This document shows, piece by piece, positions 54,610 to 63,738 of a DNA stretch of 64,000 nucleotides (the stretch's first letter is position 1; each line of letters opens with the position of its first letter). The position numbers were made by a program, and so were the translations under genes. The DNA comes from Sphingopyxis sp. PAMC25046. GTDB lineage: Bacteria > Pseudomonadota > Alphaproteobacteria > Sphingomonadales > Sphingomonadaceae. The stretch covers positions 372,001-436,000 of the forward strand of contig NZ_CP039250.1 of NCBI RefSeq assembly GCF_004795895.1, written 5' to 3'. The notes beneath the pieces are model-generated. The model was not told the origin of the DNA and did not search any database. It worked only from the letters and a program-made list of their open reading frames with translations.

Positions 54610-55326
54610 TCAGTGCTTCAGTTTCTCTTTGGCCTTGATCCCTAATATGGCTTTCGCTTCCTCGCTCGCATTCTTGCCGATCTCGTCGAGGCGCTTTCTC
54701 ACTATGGGGTCCGCGAGGAGCTGAGCCTTGGGTCCTTCGCCGGAACCGCAGACGACAGCATAGAAGAGCCGGTATAGCTCCTGTGCATGCTCGGCTCCGG
54801 CCACGGCAGCGTCGATGTCGCCCTGCCGGTAAACCAGTATGTCCTTGTCATCGATGGGTTCGGGCCTGATCACGCCGCGTCCATCGGGCAATATCTCAGA
54901 TCTTTGTCGATGGCTGACATTATGGTTCACGATCGTCTTCGGATGGGTGAGCAGGATTGCATCCGGCAGTTCGGAGCTATGACCCCAGACGCGGTGCGCA
55001 AACTGGTTACGCTCGGTTCGCGAGGTCTCGGCCACCGACCCGATGGTCTGCAGGAGCAATTGCTGCCATTCAGGAAGCGCTTCCTTGGCCGCGGCGTTGA
55101 GCGCCGACCTCTGGCCTCCCGAATTGACGAGCGAAAGATACATGGCCGTGCCCACCGCGATATCGGCTTTCAGCATGCGGCTGAGGATGCTCGCGAGATC
55201 GCCATCGATGTGGGCCCAGAGCGCTATGATATAGGCTACATCAGCCGCGAACGGCGAACGGCGCAAAACGCCGGGGCCAAAGAACAGCTGCCCATCGGGC
55301 GCGACATCGAAAAGGCGTTCGGGCAT
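54610..55326 (-). CDS. HEPN-like protein with RX4H motif
   Basis: 238 residues from an ATG overlapping the thioesterase stop (TGATG). Residues 29-120 are helical (ADVAYIIALWAHIDGDLASIL) and contain R106NQFAH111, which fits the RX4-6H motif of HEPN RNases, in the common context ERNQFAH. The rest is mixed. A ribonuclease toxin or immunity role is inferred from this single motif; a non-catalytic helical protein is possible. The following gene would be the natural partner. Confidence 0.55.
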   Translation of the reverse strand: MPERLFDVAPDGQLFFGPGVLRRSPFAADVAYIIALWAHIDGDLASILSRMLKADIAVGTAMYLSLVNSGGQRSALNAAAKEALPEWQQLLLQTIGSVAETSRTERNQFAHRVWGHSSELPDAILLTHPKTIVNHNVSHRQRSEILPDGRGVIRPEPIDDKDILVYRQGDIDAAVAGAEHAQELYRLFYAVVCGSGEGPKAQLLADPIVRKRLDEIGKNASEEAKAILGIKAKEKLKH

Positions 55327-55742
55327 CAGCCGCGATCCAGGCCGCCCGTGGACACCACCCGTGCCGAGGCCGTCGCGCGCGCCACGCATCGGCCCTCGGC
55401 GTCGAAAAGCTCGCCCTCGAGAAAGGCGACCGTCTTCCCCAATTGGACGATCCGGCCGACACCGGTGAAGCTGCCCGGCCGCGCGGGAGCGAGATAGCTG
55501 ATGTTGAGCGAGATGGTTGCGCAATAATAGGCGCCCCCCGATTTCACGAGAACCGTCGGTCCCAGCGTATCGTCGAGCATCGCAGCGACGAAGCCGCCCT
55601 GGATATTGCCTCCGGGATTACAGAAGGCGGGCTTCCCTTCCATTCTCACCCGTATGGTGCCGGTGGCTTCCTCGGCCTCGATAAGCTCCCAGCCAAGTGT
55701 TTCTGCGCAGGGCGGGCGTGCGAAGCTGTCGAATATGCTCAT
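55326..55742 (-). CDS. PaaI-like hotdog thioesterase
   Basis: 138 residues from the ATG giving MSIFDSFARPP, with GGGAG ahead; the upstream extension lacks family features. The hotdog core is plain: FCNPGGNIQGGFVAAMLDDTLGPTV (in parts), then TISLNISYLAPARPGSF and a terminal RCVARATASARVV. It hydrolyses acyl-CoA thioesters. Its stop overlaps the HEPN-like gene. An acyl thioesterase on an element with an acyl-homoserine lactone system is noteworthy, though no link is shown. Confidence 0.88.
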   Translation of the reverse strand: MSIFDSFARPPCAETLGWELIEAEEATGTIRVRMEGKPAFCNPGGNIQGGFVAAMLDDTLGPTVLVKSGGAYYCATISLNISYLAPARPGSFTGVGRIVQLGKTVAFLEGELFDAEGRCVARATASARVVSTGGLDRG

Positions 55743-55925
55743 GTCCATCTCCCGATGCTGCCCGGCTAGTGCAGGCATTCGGCAGCATAGTGACGGGCCT
55801 CTCCCCCAAACTCCAGACCTGTCGCAATCAGCATTCCATCCTGGACCAATCTGTCTGGTCATGCTCGCTTTTCTCCGGGGGCGAATGCTGGCATCCCCGG
55901 TGCTCCATCACATTGGGAGAGAATA

Positions 55926-56156
55926 ATGGACGAAGACGCTTTGTTCGCGGTTGGAACAGTCCTGGCGGCGATCGGCGGCCTGCTGGAACGAAAGGGCGTC
56001 TGTACCACCACCGAATTTGCCGAAACTCTTGGCGGCGTTGCCCTGATGACCGCCGAGTCCGGTGAGCAGTACCGGAACCGTGCCGCCTATGTCGGCAGTT
56101 GGGCACAGATGGTGCGCGCTGCCGCCGAACATGCTGGCGGCGCGCGCGAGCATTGA
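55926..56156 (+). CDS. Hypothetical small protein
   Basis: 76 residues, ATG after GGGAGAG. Helical (ALFAVGTVLAAIGGLLERKG), with a soluble C-terminus. No family recognised. It ends eight bases before the convergent RadC gene. Confidence 0.5.
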   Translation: MDEDALFAVGTVLAAIGGLLERKGVCTTTEFAETLGGVALMTAESGEQYRNRAAYVGSWAQMVRAAAEHAGGAREH

Positions 56157-56163
56157 CCCACCC

Positions 56164-57150
56164 TCATTCGGCGCCAGCTTCGAAATAGGCGCGCATCCGG
56201 TGGGCAATGACTGGGTCGAGCCGGATGAAAGTCCGGCGGCCGTCGATCGGATCGGGCACGCGGCGCGTAATCCCGGCATCGCAGAGGCGCTGTGCCAGCC
56301 TCAACGCGCTGCTCATTGGGATCGAGGATGTGACGCACAGCGCGCTGATGGAGAGACGCTTGCGTTCGCATTCGTGAACGAAGAGATCGATCAGCATCTC
56401 CCAAGCGGGATCGCCGAATAGTTCGGGTGTCCCGATCAGCTGCTGGCGGAGGAGGCGCCTGCGCATTGCGGCCCTTGCATTGGCCAGCGCAATGTCCCCG
56501 TGGTCGATGCGCGCGGGACCTCCCGGACTTCGCAATGTGAAGGAGGCTGACGGAATGGGCGTCCCGGCAAGAGTGTCATTGCTGATGACGTGATGACAGT
56601 GGGTTGATGTCACGACGATGTGGTCGATGATCTCGACGTTGAGCGACCGTCCGATCATTTCGAGCTTCCGCGTCGCCTCGATGTCCTCGACGCTGGGGCG
56701 ATGGTCGCCGCTCGGATGGTTGTGCACGAGGATCAGCCCGGCGGCATTGAGTTCGAGCGCACGCCGGAAGATCGTCCGGGGGTAGATGGCAAGCTGGGCA
56801 AGTGTACCGCTTTGCAAAACTTCGTCGGCAAGAAGATGTCGCCCGCCGTCGAGAAAAAGGATGCGGAGCCGTTCGTCGGAAAGCGAGCCCATCGACATGA
56901 TAAGATAGGAGCGCAGCCTCCGATCGAAAGGATCGATGCTGATACCTCGAAGGTCGCCTGAAAAGCTCTCGGCGGCGAGCTTGCGCGCCTCGAGAATGAC
57001 CTCTGCCACCTGCGGCGCGTCGCCAATTACGCGAGCAAGTGCTTCGGGCGACTGCGCCCAAATGCGGCTGATCGAATGAAACGCAGCAAGAAGCTGGTCG
57101 GCTAGTGCTTCGCAGCGTTCCGGCTCGATGGTCGCAATGAAATGTACCAG
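56164..57150 (-). CDS. radC-like: RadC/JAB-domain protein with C-terminal winged helix
   Basis: About 328 residues if begun near 57150. The order is a helix-hairpin-helix part (SPEALARVIGDAPQVAEVILEA, in parts), then the JAB/MPN domain with metal-binding HNHPSGDH. After that comes a MarR-like winged helix (LSISALCVTSSIPMSSALRLAQRL). Mobile-element RadC proteins are assumed to assist DNA repair or element maintenance; catalytic activity is unproven. The 5' end is odd: no ATG, GTG or TTG lies where the HhH part starts (a CTG is at 57150). The first ATG is 56898, which would drop the HhH. Confidence 0.75.
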   Translation of the reverse strand: MVHFIATIEPERCEALADQLLAAFHSISRIWAQSPEALARVIGDAPQVAEVILEARKLAAESFSGDLRGISIDPFDRRLRSYLIMSMGSLSDERLRILFLDGGRHLLADEVLQSGTLAQLAIYPRTIFRRALELNAAGLILVHNHPSGDHRPSVEDIEATRKLEMIGRSLNVEIIDHIVVTSTHCHHVISNDTLAGTPIPSASFTLRSPGGPARIDHGDIALANARAAMRRRLLRQQLIGTPELFGDPAWEMLIDLFVHECERKRLSISALCVTSSIPMSSALRLAQRLCDAGITRRVPDPIDGRRTFIRLDPVIAHRMRAYFEAGAE

Positions 57151-57587
57151 GACCGATCGCTGCCGGCCTGAGCCAATCGCTTTTGGTGTTGCCAGGTTGC
57201 GGCCACGAGGAGCGGCGGAAGAAGCCAGGATGCAGCAACCTGCATCGTCAGATAAGCTATCGGATGAAGGTCCATGTCGATCGCGCGGGTCGTGTGAGCC
57301 AGCAGCGGAAGGAATTGCAGGACCGCCGCCAGCATGGGCCAGAAACGATAGGCCGTCAGCGCTACGGTCATCGTCGCGGCCGCCGCTATCAGATCGATCA
57401 GGAGGTGACCCGCATCGACCGAGAGGAAATTCACCGCGAATATCAGGTGTAGAGCTTGGTCGGAAATCAGCATGAACAGGAGAATGGCTGCTACTGCCTT
57501 CTCCGGGCCGCCCCCTTTCCGGAGGGCGTAGACGAGAGCCACCAGCAGCAATGTCACGAAGATTGCGATCCGCAGCATCGCGCTCAT
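57102..57587 (-). CDS. Membrane protein of unknown function
   Basis: 161 residues with four membrane segments (LRIAIFVTLLLVALVYAL; VAAILLFMLISDQALHLIFAV, in parts; a third near residue 75; YLTMQVAASWLLPPLLVAA). Charged ends. Not recognised. Its 3' end overlaps the presumed radC start by up to 49 bases, so both may be one transcription unit. Confidence 0.65.
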   Translation of the reverse strand: MSAMLRIAIFVTLLLVALVYALRKGGGPEKAVAAILLFMLISDQALHLIFAVNFLSVDAGHLLIDLIAAAATMTVALTAYRFWPMLAAVLQFLPLLAHTTRAIDMDLHPIAYLTMQVAASWLLPPLLVAATWQHQKRLAQAGSDRSWYISLRPSSRNAAKH

Positions 57588-57619
57588 TCACCATGCCGAT
57601 GGCCCATCGTCAATGTCGC

Positions 57620-57952
57620 TCAGCTCACCAGGGCAATCTTCGCCGGGCCAGCCTCGGCAACTGCCGGGCATTCGTGAAGATCGAGGCCCGACGTTTCACG
57701 GCCGATGTCGGCAAGGTCGCCATGAACACGAAGGATGTCGCCGCTCACACCAACCAGCGCCAGCTGCGCCTCGGCAATACGGCGGATCGTCGCATGGCCC
57801 TTGGCAGCGGGGACGCCTGCCGTGTCGCGACGTGCGGTTACCACTTCCGCCATGAGCGACGATACGGCGATAAGGGCGCCGTCTATCTGTGCCTCAGCGG
57901 CAGGCACCACTTTCTGCAACCGCTCGGCCGCAACGTTGTTCAGATTTTGCAT
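57620..57952 (-). CDS. Hypothetical protein (phasin-like helical)
   Basis: 110 residues from the ATG giving MQNLNNVAAERLQ, with GGAGAG ahead. Entirely helical in outlook, with heptad-like Ala/Leu pattern (AAERLQKVVPAAEAQIDGALIAV, in parts) and a single Cys near the end. I recognise no domain; similar length and composition occur in phasin-like proteins. Confidence 0.6.
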   Translation of the reverse strand: MQNLNNVAAERLQKVVPAAEAQIDGALIAVSSLMAEVVTARRDTAGVPAAKGHATIRRIAEAQLALVGVSGDILRVHGDLADIGRETSGLDLHECPAVAEAGPAKIALVS

Positions 57953-58013
57953 AGACTCTCCTCTCCGGGGAAGCGCACCGCGCTCCCGGACCATGGTTCA
58001 ACAAGAGTTGGGA

Positions 58014-58532
58014 TCAGGCCGCGGCGAGCCGGGTCAGCGAATGACCGATCGACAGGCCTGCGATCACCATGAGCAGGATCGCAATGAGCAAACTCACGAC
58101 GATCACGACCCGGGCCTGAGGCCTGTAATTTGGCCTCAGCAAATCCCTGAACGGAGAGCCTTCGCTCCGAGGCCCGGCTCGGCTTGCCAAATTATCGTTC
58201 AGATGCAGCAAGCTGGCGGGGTCACCGTCCGGGAAGTCGGATGGCACCAGCTCGGGGGCTGGCGGTAGTATGACCGGATCACATGGTATCCGATCATAGG
58301 TCTGGCGCAGCCGCGCATAGATGATCGCGGTCTCGTCACGGTTGGCCGCGCCCAGCGTGTCGCGTGCGGTGGTGAGCCGCAGATCCACCGCCTGCTTCGA
58401 TATGTCGAGGTCGCGGGCGATCTGTTTCGAGGTTTTTCGTTCCAGCAGCAAATCGAGACAGGCCCGCTGCTTTTCTGTCAAGCGCGTCCACCTCAAGAAC
58501 TCGTCCGAATGCTGCGACCCCGAATCACTCAT
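58014..58532 (-). CDS. LuxR-type HTH protein with C-terminal membrane anchor
   Basis: 172 residues. Residues about 14-75 are a LuxR-type HTH (LTEKQRACLDLLLERKTSKQIARDLDIS, in parts). A Pro/Asp-rich linker follows, and one membrane span lies near residues 142-163 (VVIVVSLLIAILLMVIAGLS). This membrane-tethered regulator without sensor domain is typical of sphingomonads. It differs from the quorum-sensing LuxR at 3651 in having the HTH first and no ligand domain. It faces away from trbB. Confidence 0.8.
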   Translation of the reverse strand: MSDSGSQHSDEFLRWTRLTEKQRACLDLLLERKTSKQIARDLDISKQAVDLRLTTARDTLGAANRDETAIIYARLRQTYDRIPCDPVILPPAPELVPSDFPDGDPASLLHLNDNLASRAGPRSEGSPFRDLLRPNYRPQARVVIVVSLLIAILLMVIAGLSIGHSLTRLAAA

Positions 58533-58752
58533 CCTGACACTGTTGTCAAAATTACGCTCGGCACAACCCGCCGACCTTCATTTAATCGCCACCGAATCGG
58601 AACTGATCGCATCGCGGCCTACGCCATTCTCTGTCTTTCTTACCCACAGTACGACGCGCGCAAATCTCTGTTGAAAATAGTGAATCTCTGCGTCTCTTAC
58701 TCGTCCCCGTCGAGCCGGGCGTCCTTGCCCGGACCATCCAACGGGGACTATC

Positions 58753-59730
58753 ATGGGCGCAGAGCCGGTCCGTTTCGAGGCGCAGGGGCGTGGTGCCCGC
58801 ATGCTGCGTACAGCGCTTGGCGGCGCAATTGCCGAGTGGCTTGCCGACCCCGCGGTCATCGAAATCATGCTCAATCCTGACGGTCGGCTCTGGGTCGATC
58901 GCCTCGGCGCAGGGATCACCGATAGCGGTATCCTGCTCGCGGCCACCGACGGTGAGCGCATCATCCGGCTCGTGGCGCATCATGTCGGCGCCGAGGTCCA
59001 TGCCGGGTCGCCGCGCGTGTCGGCCGAGCTTCCCGAAAGCGGCGAGCGCTTTGAGGGTCTGTTGCCGCCCGTGGTCGCGGCGCCGACCTTCGCGATCCGC
59101 AAGCCCGCGGTCGCCGTCTTCTCGCTCGGCGATTATGTCGCAGCCGGCATCATGTCCGCACCGGCGGCCGAGGCGCTACGCTCCGGGGTCGCCGAGCGCC
59201 TCAATATCCTCGTCGCCGGCGGAACCGGGACGGGCAAGACGACGCTCACCAATGCCCTGCTCGCCGAGGTCGCCAAGACCAGCGAACGCGTCGTCCTGAT
59301 CGAAGACACCCGCGAGCTCCAATGCGCGGCTCCGAACCTCGTCGCGATGCGCACCAAGGATGGGGTCGCGTCGCTGTCCGATCTCGTCCGTTCCTCGCTT
59401 CGGCTTCGGCCGGACCGCATCCCGATCGGCGAGGTCCGCGGTGCCGAGGCGCTCGACCTTCTGAAGGCTTGGGGCACCGGACATCCCGGCGGCATCGGCA
59501 CGATCCACGCGGGCAGCGCGATCGGCGCGCTCCGCCGCATGGAGCAGCTCATTCAGGAAGCCGTGATCACGGTCCCACGGGCCCTCCTCGCAGAAACGAT
59601 CGATCTCGTTGCCGTTCTCGTGCGCGACGGCGCCGGGCGGCGCCTTGCCGAACTCGCCCGCGTCGACGGTCTCGATGCGTCGACCGGCGACTATCGCATC
59701 ACCCCCCTCTTTACCCCCGAAGGAGACTGA
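58753..59730 (+). CDS. trbB: TrbB, conjugation ATPase (VirB11 type)
   Basis: 325 residues. Walker A is [16 protein letters not shown] near residues 155-170. The Asp box [14 protein letters not shown] and the His box [15 protein letters not shown] follow as in VirB11 hexameric ATPases. It drives assembly and substrate transfer of the Trb type IV secretion system. First gene of the trb cluster, behind a 5-kb inserted block. Confidence 0.97.
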   Translation: MGAEPVRFEAQGRGARMLRTALGGAIAEWLADPAVIEIMLNPDGRLWVDRLGAGITDSGILLAATDGERIIRLVAHHVGAEVHAGSPRVSAELPESGERFEGLLPPVVAAPTFAIRKPAVAVFSLGDYVAAGIMSAPAAEALRSGVAERLNILVAGGTGTGKTTLTNALLAEVAKTSERVVLIEDTRELQCAAPNLVAMRTKDGVASLSDLVRSSLRLRPDRIPIGEVRGAEALDLLKAWGTGHPGGIGTIHAGSAIGALRRMEQLIQEAVITVPRALLAETIDLVAVLVRDGAGRRLAELARVDGLDASTGDYRITPLFTPEGD

Positions 59731-59732
59731 CC

Positions 59733-60065
59733 ATGACCCACGCCGCCCGGCGGGAGGCGCCGCGCTTCCTGCTCGCCTCGACCGCTCTCTATGTCGCGCT
59801 CGTTACCGCCTTGCCCGCTCGGGCCGGTGGCTCGTCGATGCCGTGGGAAGCGCCGCTGCAATCGATCCTCGAAAGCGTCGAGGGGCCCGTCGCGAAGGTG
59901 ATCTCGCTGATCATCATCATCATCACCGGGCTGACCATCTCGTTCGGCGACACGTCGGGCGGTTTTCGCCGCATGGTCCAGATCGTGTTCGGGCTGTCGA
60001 TCGCCTTCGCGGCGTCGAGCTTCTTCCTGACCTTCTTTTCCTTCGGCGGCGGAGCCGTCGTCTGA
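59733..60065 (+). CDS. trbC: TrbC, pilin subunit (VirB2 family)
   Basis: 110 residues, ATG after AAGGAGACTGACC. A long signal (about 35 residues, cut near ARAGGSS) is followed by two hydrophobic helices (AKVISLIIIIITGLTISFG; IVFGLSIAFAASSFFLTFF) separated by a short polar loop, the VirB2/TrbC hairpin. In RP4 the mature pilin is cyclised by TraF. Confidence 0.93.
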   Translation: MTHAARREAPRFLLASTALYVALVTALPARAGGSSMPWEAPLQSILESVEGPVAKVISLIIIIITGLTISFGDTSGGFRRMVQIVFGLSIAFAASSFFLTFFSFGGGAVV

Positions 60066-60334
60066 TGGATGCCCCGGCCGAAGTCACCGGTTTCTTCGCG
60101 CCCGTGCACCGCGCGCTCGCCGAGCCGATCCTGCTCGGCGGCGCGCCGCGCGCCCTCGCGATCGCCAATGGCACGCTCGCGGCCGGGATCGGCCTTGGCC
60201 TCCGCCTCTGGATCGCGGGTCTCGTCCTCTGGATCGTCGGCCATGCGCTCTCGGTCTGGGCGGCGCGCCGCGACCCGCAATTCGTCGACGTCGCCAAGCG
60301 TCACCTCAAATATCCTGTCTGGATGCGGCCATGA
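60065..60334 (+). CDS. trbD: TrbD (VirB3-like)
   Basis: 89 residues, start overlapping the trbC stop. It shows the VirB3/TrbD pattern: FFAPVHRALAEPILLGGAPR, then a hydrophobic segment and HALSVWAARRDPQF, with a terminal KRHLKYPVW. Inner membrane component of the channel. Confidence 0.92.
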   Translation: MDAPAEVTGFFAPVHRALAEPILLGGAPRALAIANGTLAAGIGLGLRLWIAGLVLWIVGHALSVWAARRDPQFVDVAKRHLKYPVWMRP

Positions 60335-62772
60335 TGAACCTCGCCGAATATCGCTCGAAGTCGGCCTGCCTTTCCGATTATCTCCCCTGGGTCGCGCTGG
60401 TCGCCGAGGGCGCGGTGCTCAATAAGGATGGCTCGTTCCAGCGAACCGCGGCCTTCCGCGGCCCCGATCTCGACAGCGCCACCCCCGCCGAACTCGTCGC
60501 GGTCACCGCCCGGCTCAACAATGCGATCCGGCGCCTCGGCTCCGGCTGGGCCTTGTTCGTGGAGGCGCAGCGGCTGCCGTCGAGCGATTATCCCGCATCC
60601 TCATTTCCCGATCCGGCATCCGCTCTTGTCGACATGGAGCGCCGCGAGCAATTCCGGGAGGAAGGGGCGCATTTCGAGAGCCGCTATTATCTGACCCTCC
60701 TGTGGATGCCGCCGGCCGAGGATGCCTCGCGGGCGGAGGGCTGGCTTTATGAGGGTATGGAGCGCTCGGGGGTCGATCCGAAGGAGCATCTCGCGAGCTT
60801 CATCGACCGGTCGAACCGCATCCTTCATCTCGTCGAAGGCTTCATGCCCGAGGCCGAATGGCTCGATGACGGCGAGACGCTGACCTATCTCCATTCAACC
60901 GTATCGACGAAGCGGCAGCGTGTCCGGGTTCCCGAGACGCCAGTCTATCTCGACGCGCTGCTGACGGACCAGCCGCTCATCGGCGGGCTTGAGCCGCGGC
61001 TCGGCGAGCAGCATCTGCGGACCCTGACGATCACGGGCTTTCCGACCGCGACCTGGCCCGGCCTCCTCGACGATCTCAACCGGCTGGCCTTCGCCTATCG
61101 CTGGTCGACCCGCGCGATCATGCTCGACAAGACAGACGCGACCAAGCTGCTGACGAAAATCCGGCGACAATGGTTCGCCAAGCGCAAGTCGATCGCGGCG
61201 ATCCTCAAGGAGGTGATGACCAACGAGCAATCGGCGCTCGTCGACAGCGATGCCTCGAACAAGGCGGCCGACGCCGACATGGCGTTGCAGGAGCTCGGCG
61301 CCGATCATGCCGGCGTCGCCTATGTGACCGCGACCGTCACCGTGTGGGACAGCGACGCGGCCCTCGCCGCCGAGAAGCTCCGGCTGGTCGAGAAAGTCAT
61401 CCAGGGGCGCGACTTCACCTGCACGATCGAGGGCATGAACGCGATCGAGGCCTGGCTCGGGAGCCTGCCCGGCCACGCCTACGCCAATGTCCGCCAGCCG
61501 CCGATTTCCACCCTCAACCTTGCCCACATGATCCCCCTGTCTGCCGTGTGGGCGGGGGCGGAACGGGACGAGCATTTCGGAGACGCCCCCTTGCTCTATG
61601 GCAAGACCGAAGGCTCGACCCCGTTCCGCCTTTCCCTCCATGTCGGCGACGTCGGTCATTGCCTCGTCGTCGGTCCGACGGGGGCAGGCAAATCGGTGCT
61701 GCTCGCGACGATGGCGATGCAGTTTCGCCGCTATCCGGGCTCGCAAATCTTCGCGTTCGATTTCGGCGGCTCGATCCGCGCCGCAGCCCTCGCGATGGGC
61801 GGGGACTGGCAGGATCTTGGCGGGGCGCTCCACGATGGCGAGGGCGGCGTGGCGTTGCAGCCGCTCGCCCGGATCGACGAGGCGTCCGAGCGGAGCTGGG
61901 CTGCCGAATGGCTCGCCGCGCTGTTCGCGGGCGAAGGCATGATGATCGACCCGGCGGCGAAGGAGCATCTCTGGTCGGCGCTGACCTCACTCGCGACGGC
62001 GCCTGTCGCCGAACGCACGCTGACGGGGCTCGCGGTGCTTCTCCAGTCGCGCGACCTCAAGCAGGCGCTCGCGCCCTATTTGGTCGGCGGACCCTGGGGG
62101 CGGCTGCTCGATGCCGACGAGGAGCGCATCGGGGCCGCGCGCGTGCAGGCCTTCGAGACCGAAGGCCTTGTCGGCGCCGCGTCGGCGGGACCCGTCCTGT
62201 CCTATCTGTTTCACCGGATCGCCGGACGGCTCGACGGCTCGCCGACGCTCATCATCATCGACGAAGGCTGGCTCGTGCTCGACAGCCCGGCCTTCGCGGC
62301 GCAGCTCCGCGAATGGCTGAAGACGCTCCGCAAGAAGAATGCGAGCGTGGTCTTCGCGACGCAGAGCCTTGCCGACATCGAAACCTCTAGCATCGCACCC
62401 GCGATCATCGAGAGCTGTCCGACCCGCATATTTCTGCCGAACGAGCGCGCGCTCGAGCCGCAGATTGCCCGCATCTACGAGCGCTTCGGTCTCAATGACC
62501 GGCAAATAGAGATACTGAGCCGGGCGACCCCGAAGCGCGACTATTATTGCCAGTCGCGGCGCGGCAATCGCCTCTTCGACCTGGGGCTAGGCGAGGTTGC
62601 GCTCGCCTTCACCGCGGCATCTTCGAAGACCGATCAGACGCGCATCGCGGAGCTGTTCGCAGCGCACGGCCCCGAAGGGTTCGCGGCCGCCTGGCTTTCC
62701 CACCGCAAGCTCGAATGGGCGGCCGAGCTGCTCCCCACCATTGCCGCCCCCAATGAGGAGTGCCCCCGATGA
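60331..62772 (+). CDS. trbE: TrbE, conjugation ATPase (VirB4 type)
   Basis: 813 residues, ATG overlapping the trbD stop. The N-terminal VirB4 region is followed by Walker A CLVVGPTGAGKSVLLATMAM near 445-460 and Walker B TLIIIDEGWLVLDSP, then FATQSLADI, all typical. It powers pilus and channel assembly. trbJ overlaps its stop (ATGA). Confidence 0.97.
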   Translation: MMNLAEYRSKSACLSDYLPWVALVAEGAVLNKDGSFQRTAAFRGPDLDSATPAELVAVTARLNNAIRRLGSGWALFVEAQRLPSSDYPASSFPDPASALVDMERREQFREEGAHFESRYYLTLLWMPPAEDASRAEGWLYEGMERSGVDPKEHLASFIDRSNRILHLVEGFMPEAEWLDDGETLTYLHSTVSTKRQRVRVPETPVYLDALLTDQPLIGGLEPRLGEQHLRTLTITGFPTATWPGLLDDLNRLAFAYRWSTRAIMLDKTDATKLLTKIRRQWFAKRKSIAAILKEVMTNEQSALVDSDASNKAADADMALQELGADHAGVAYVTATVTVWDSDAALAAEKLRLVEKVIQGRDFTCTIEGMNAIEAWLGSLPGHAYANVRQPPISTLNLAHMIPLSAVWAGAERDEHFGDAPLLYGKTEGSTPFRLSLHVGDVGHCLVVGPTGAGKSVLLATMAMQFRRYPGSQIFAFDFGGSIRAAALAMGGDWQDLGGALHDGEGGVALQPLARIDEASERSWAAEWLAALFAGEGMMIDPAAKEHLWSALTSLATAPVAERTLTGLAVLLQSRDLKQALAPYLVGGPWGRLLDADEERIGAARVQAFETEGLVGAASAGPVLSYLFHRIAGRLDGSPTLIIIDEGWLVLDSPAFAAQLREWLKTLRKKNASVVFATQSLADIETSSIAPAIIESCPTRIFLPNERALEPQIARIYERFGLNDRQIEILSRATPKRDYYCQSRRGNRLFDLGLGEVALAFTAASSKTDQTRIAELFAAHGPEGFAAAWLSHRKLEWAAELLPTIAAPNEECPR

Positions 62773-63485
62773 AGAAGAATATCGTCCGCGCCGTCGCTGC
62801 CGCGGCACTTGTGTTGCTGCCCGTGTCGGGCGCGATGCTGGCCGTCCCGGCGAGCGCCCAGCTCGGCGGCATCGTCCACGATCCGCGCAACTATTCGCAG
62901 AATATCCTGACCGCGGCGCGCACGCTCGAGCAGATCAACAACCAGATCAAGCAGCTGCAGAATCAGGCGACCTCGCTGATGAACGAGGCGAAGAACCTCA
63001 ACAGCCTGCCGACATCGACGCTGGGCACGCTCGAGGCGCAGGTCGACCAGACGCGCCAGCTCCTCGCGCAGGCAGAGGGCATCGCGTTCAACGTGTCGGA
63101 CATCCAGAAGGGGTTCGAGGCGCGCTACAAGGGCGGAGCGCTGACGGGCTCTGCCGCCGAGATGGTCGCCAATGCCGAGGCGCGCTGGAAGGACAGCGTC
63201 GGCGCCTTCGAGGATGCGATGAAGGTGCAGGCCGGCATCGTCACGAACATGGGCGGAACGCGGACGTCGATCTCGACGATCGTCGGCGCCAGCCAGTCGG
63301 CAACCGGCGCGCTGCAGGCCGCGCAGGCGGGCAACCAGCTGCTCGCCATCCAGTCGCAGCAGATCGCCGATCTCGCCGCCGTCATGAGTGCGCAGGGCCG
63401 CGCCGAGATGCTCGATGCCGCGCGCGCGGCGGCCGCCGAGGCCGAAGGCCGCGAGCGCTTCCGCCGCTTCCGCAAGGGCAATTGA
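62769..63485 (+). CDS. trbJ: TrbJ (VirB5-like)
   Basis: 238 residues. A signal peptide (cut near ASAQLGG) precedes a long helical protein with QILTAARTLEQINNQIKQL-type repeats, as in TrbJ/VirB5 pilus-tip proteins. The C-terminal end is basic (RERFRRFRKGN). ATGA overlap with trbE. Confidence 0.92.
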   Translation: MKKNIVRAVAAAALVLLPVSGAMLAVPASAQLGGIVHDPRNYSQNILTAARTLEQINNQIKQLQNQATSLMNEAKNLNSLPTSTLGTLEAQVDQTRQLLAQAEGIAFNVSDIQKGFEARYKGGALTGSAAEMVANAEARWKDSVGAFEDAMKVQAGIVTNMGGTRTSISTIVGASQSATGALQAAQAGNQLLAIQSQQIADLAAVMSAQGRAEMLDAARAAAAEAEGRERFRRFRKGN

Positions 63486-63486
63486 G

Positions 63487-63738
63487 ATGGGCCGGGCGGG
63501 CGGGCTGGTGATGGGGGCAATCGTCCTGGGTCTTGCGCTGACCCTTGCCCTTGTCGCCGCGCTCGATCCGCCCGCGCCCCGTGCGTCCGCCCCCGCGATC
63601 TCCGGGGCGGACGCACCCCCCGATTATGGCGACACGCTTCGTCGCTGCCGAACCGCCACCGAAGCCGATCCCGAATGCGAGGCGGCCTGGGAAGCGAAGC
63701 GGCGCCATTTCTTCCGGACCGAAAAGAGCAAGCCATGA
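63487..63738 (+). CDS. trbK: TrbK-alt, putative entry-exclusion protein
   Basis: 83 residues. One membrane segment (VMGAIVLGLALTLALVAAL) is followed by a short periplasmic tail with two Cys (LRRCRTATEADPECEAAWEAKRRHFF, in parts), the TrbK-alt pattern between trbJ and trbL. It is thought to block entry of like elements. A second exclusion gene, EexN-like, is at 20633. Confidence 0.85.
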   Translation: MGRAGGLVMGAIVLGLALTLALVAALDPPAPRASAPAISGADAPPDYGDTLRRCRTATEADPECEAAWEAKRRHFFRTEKSKP

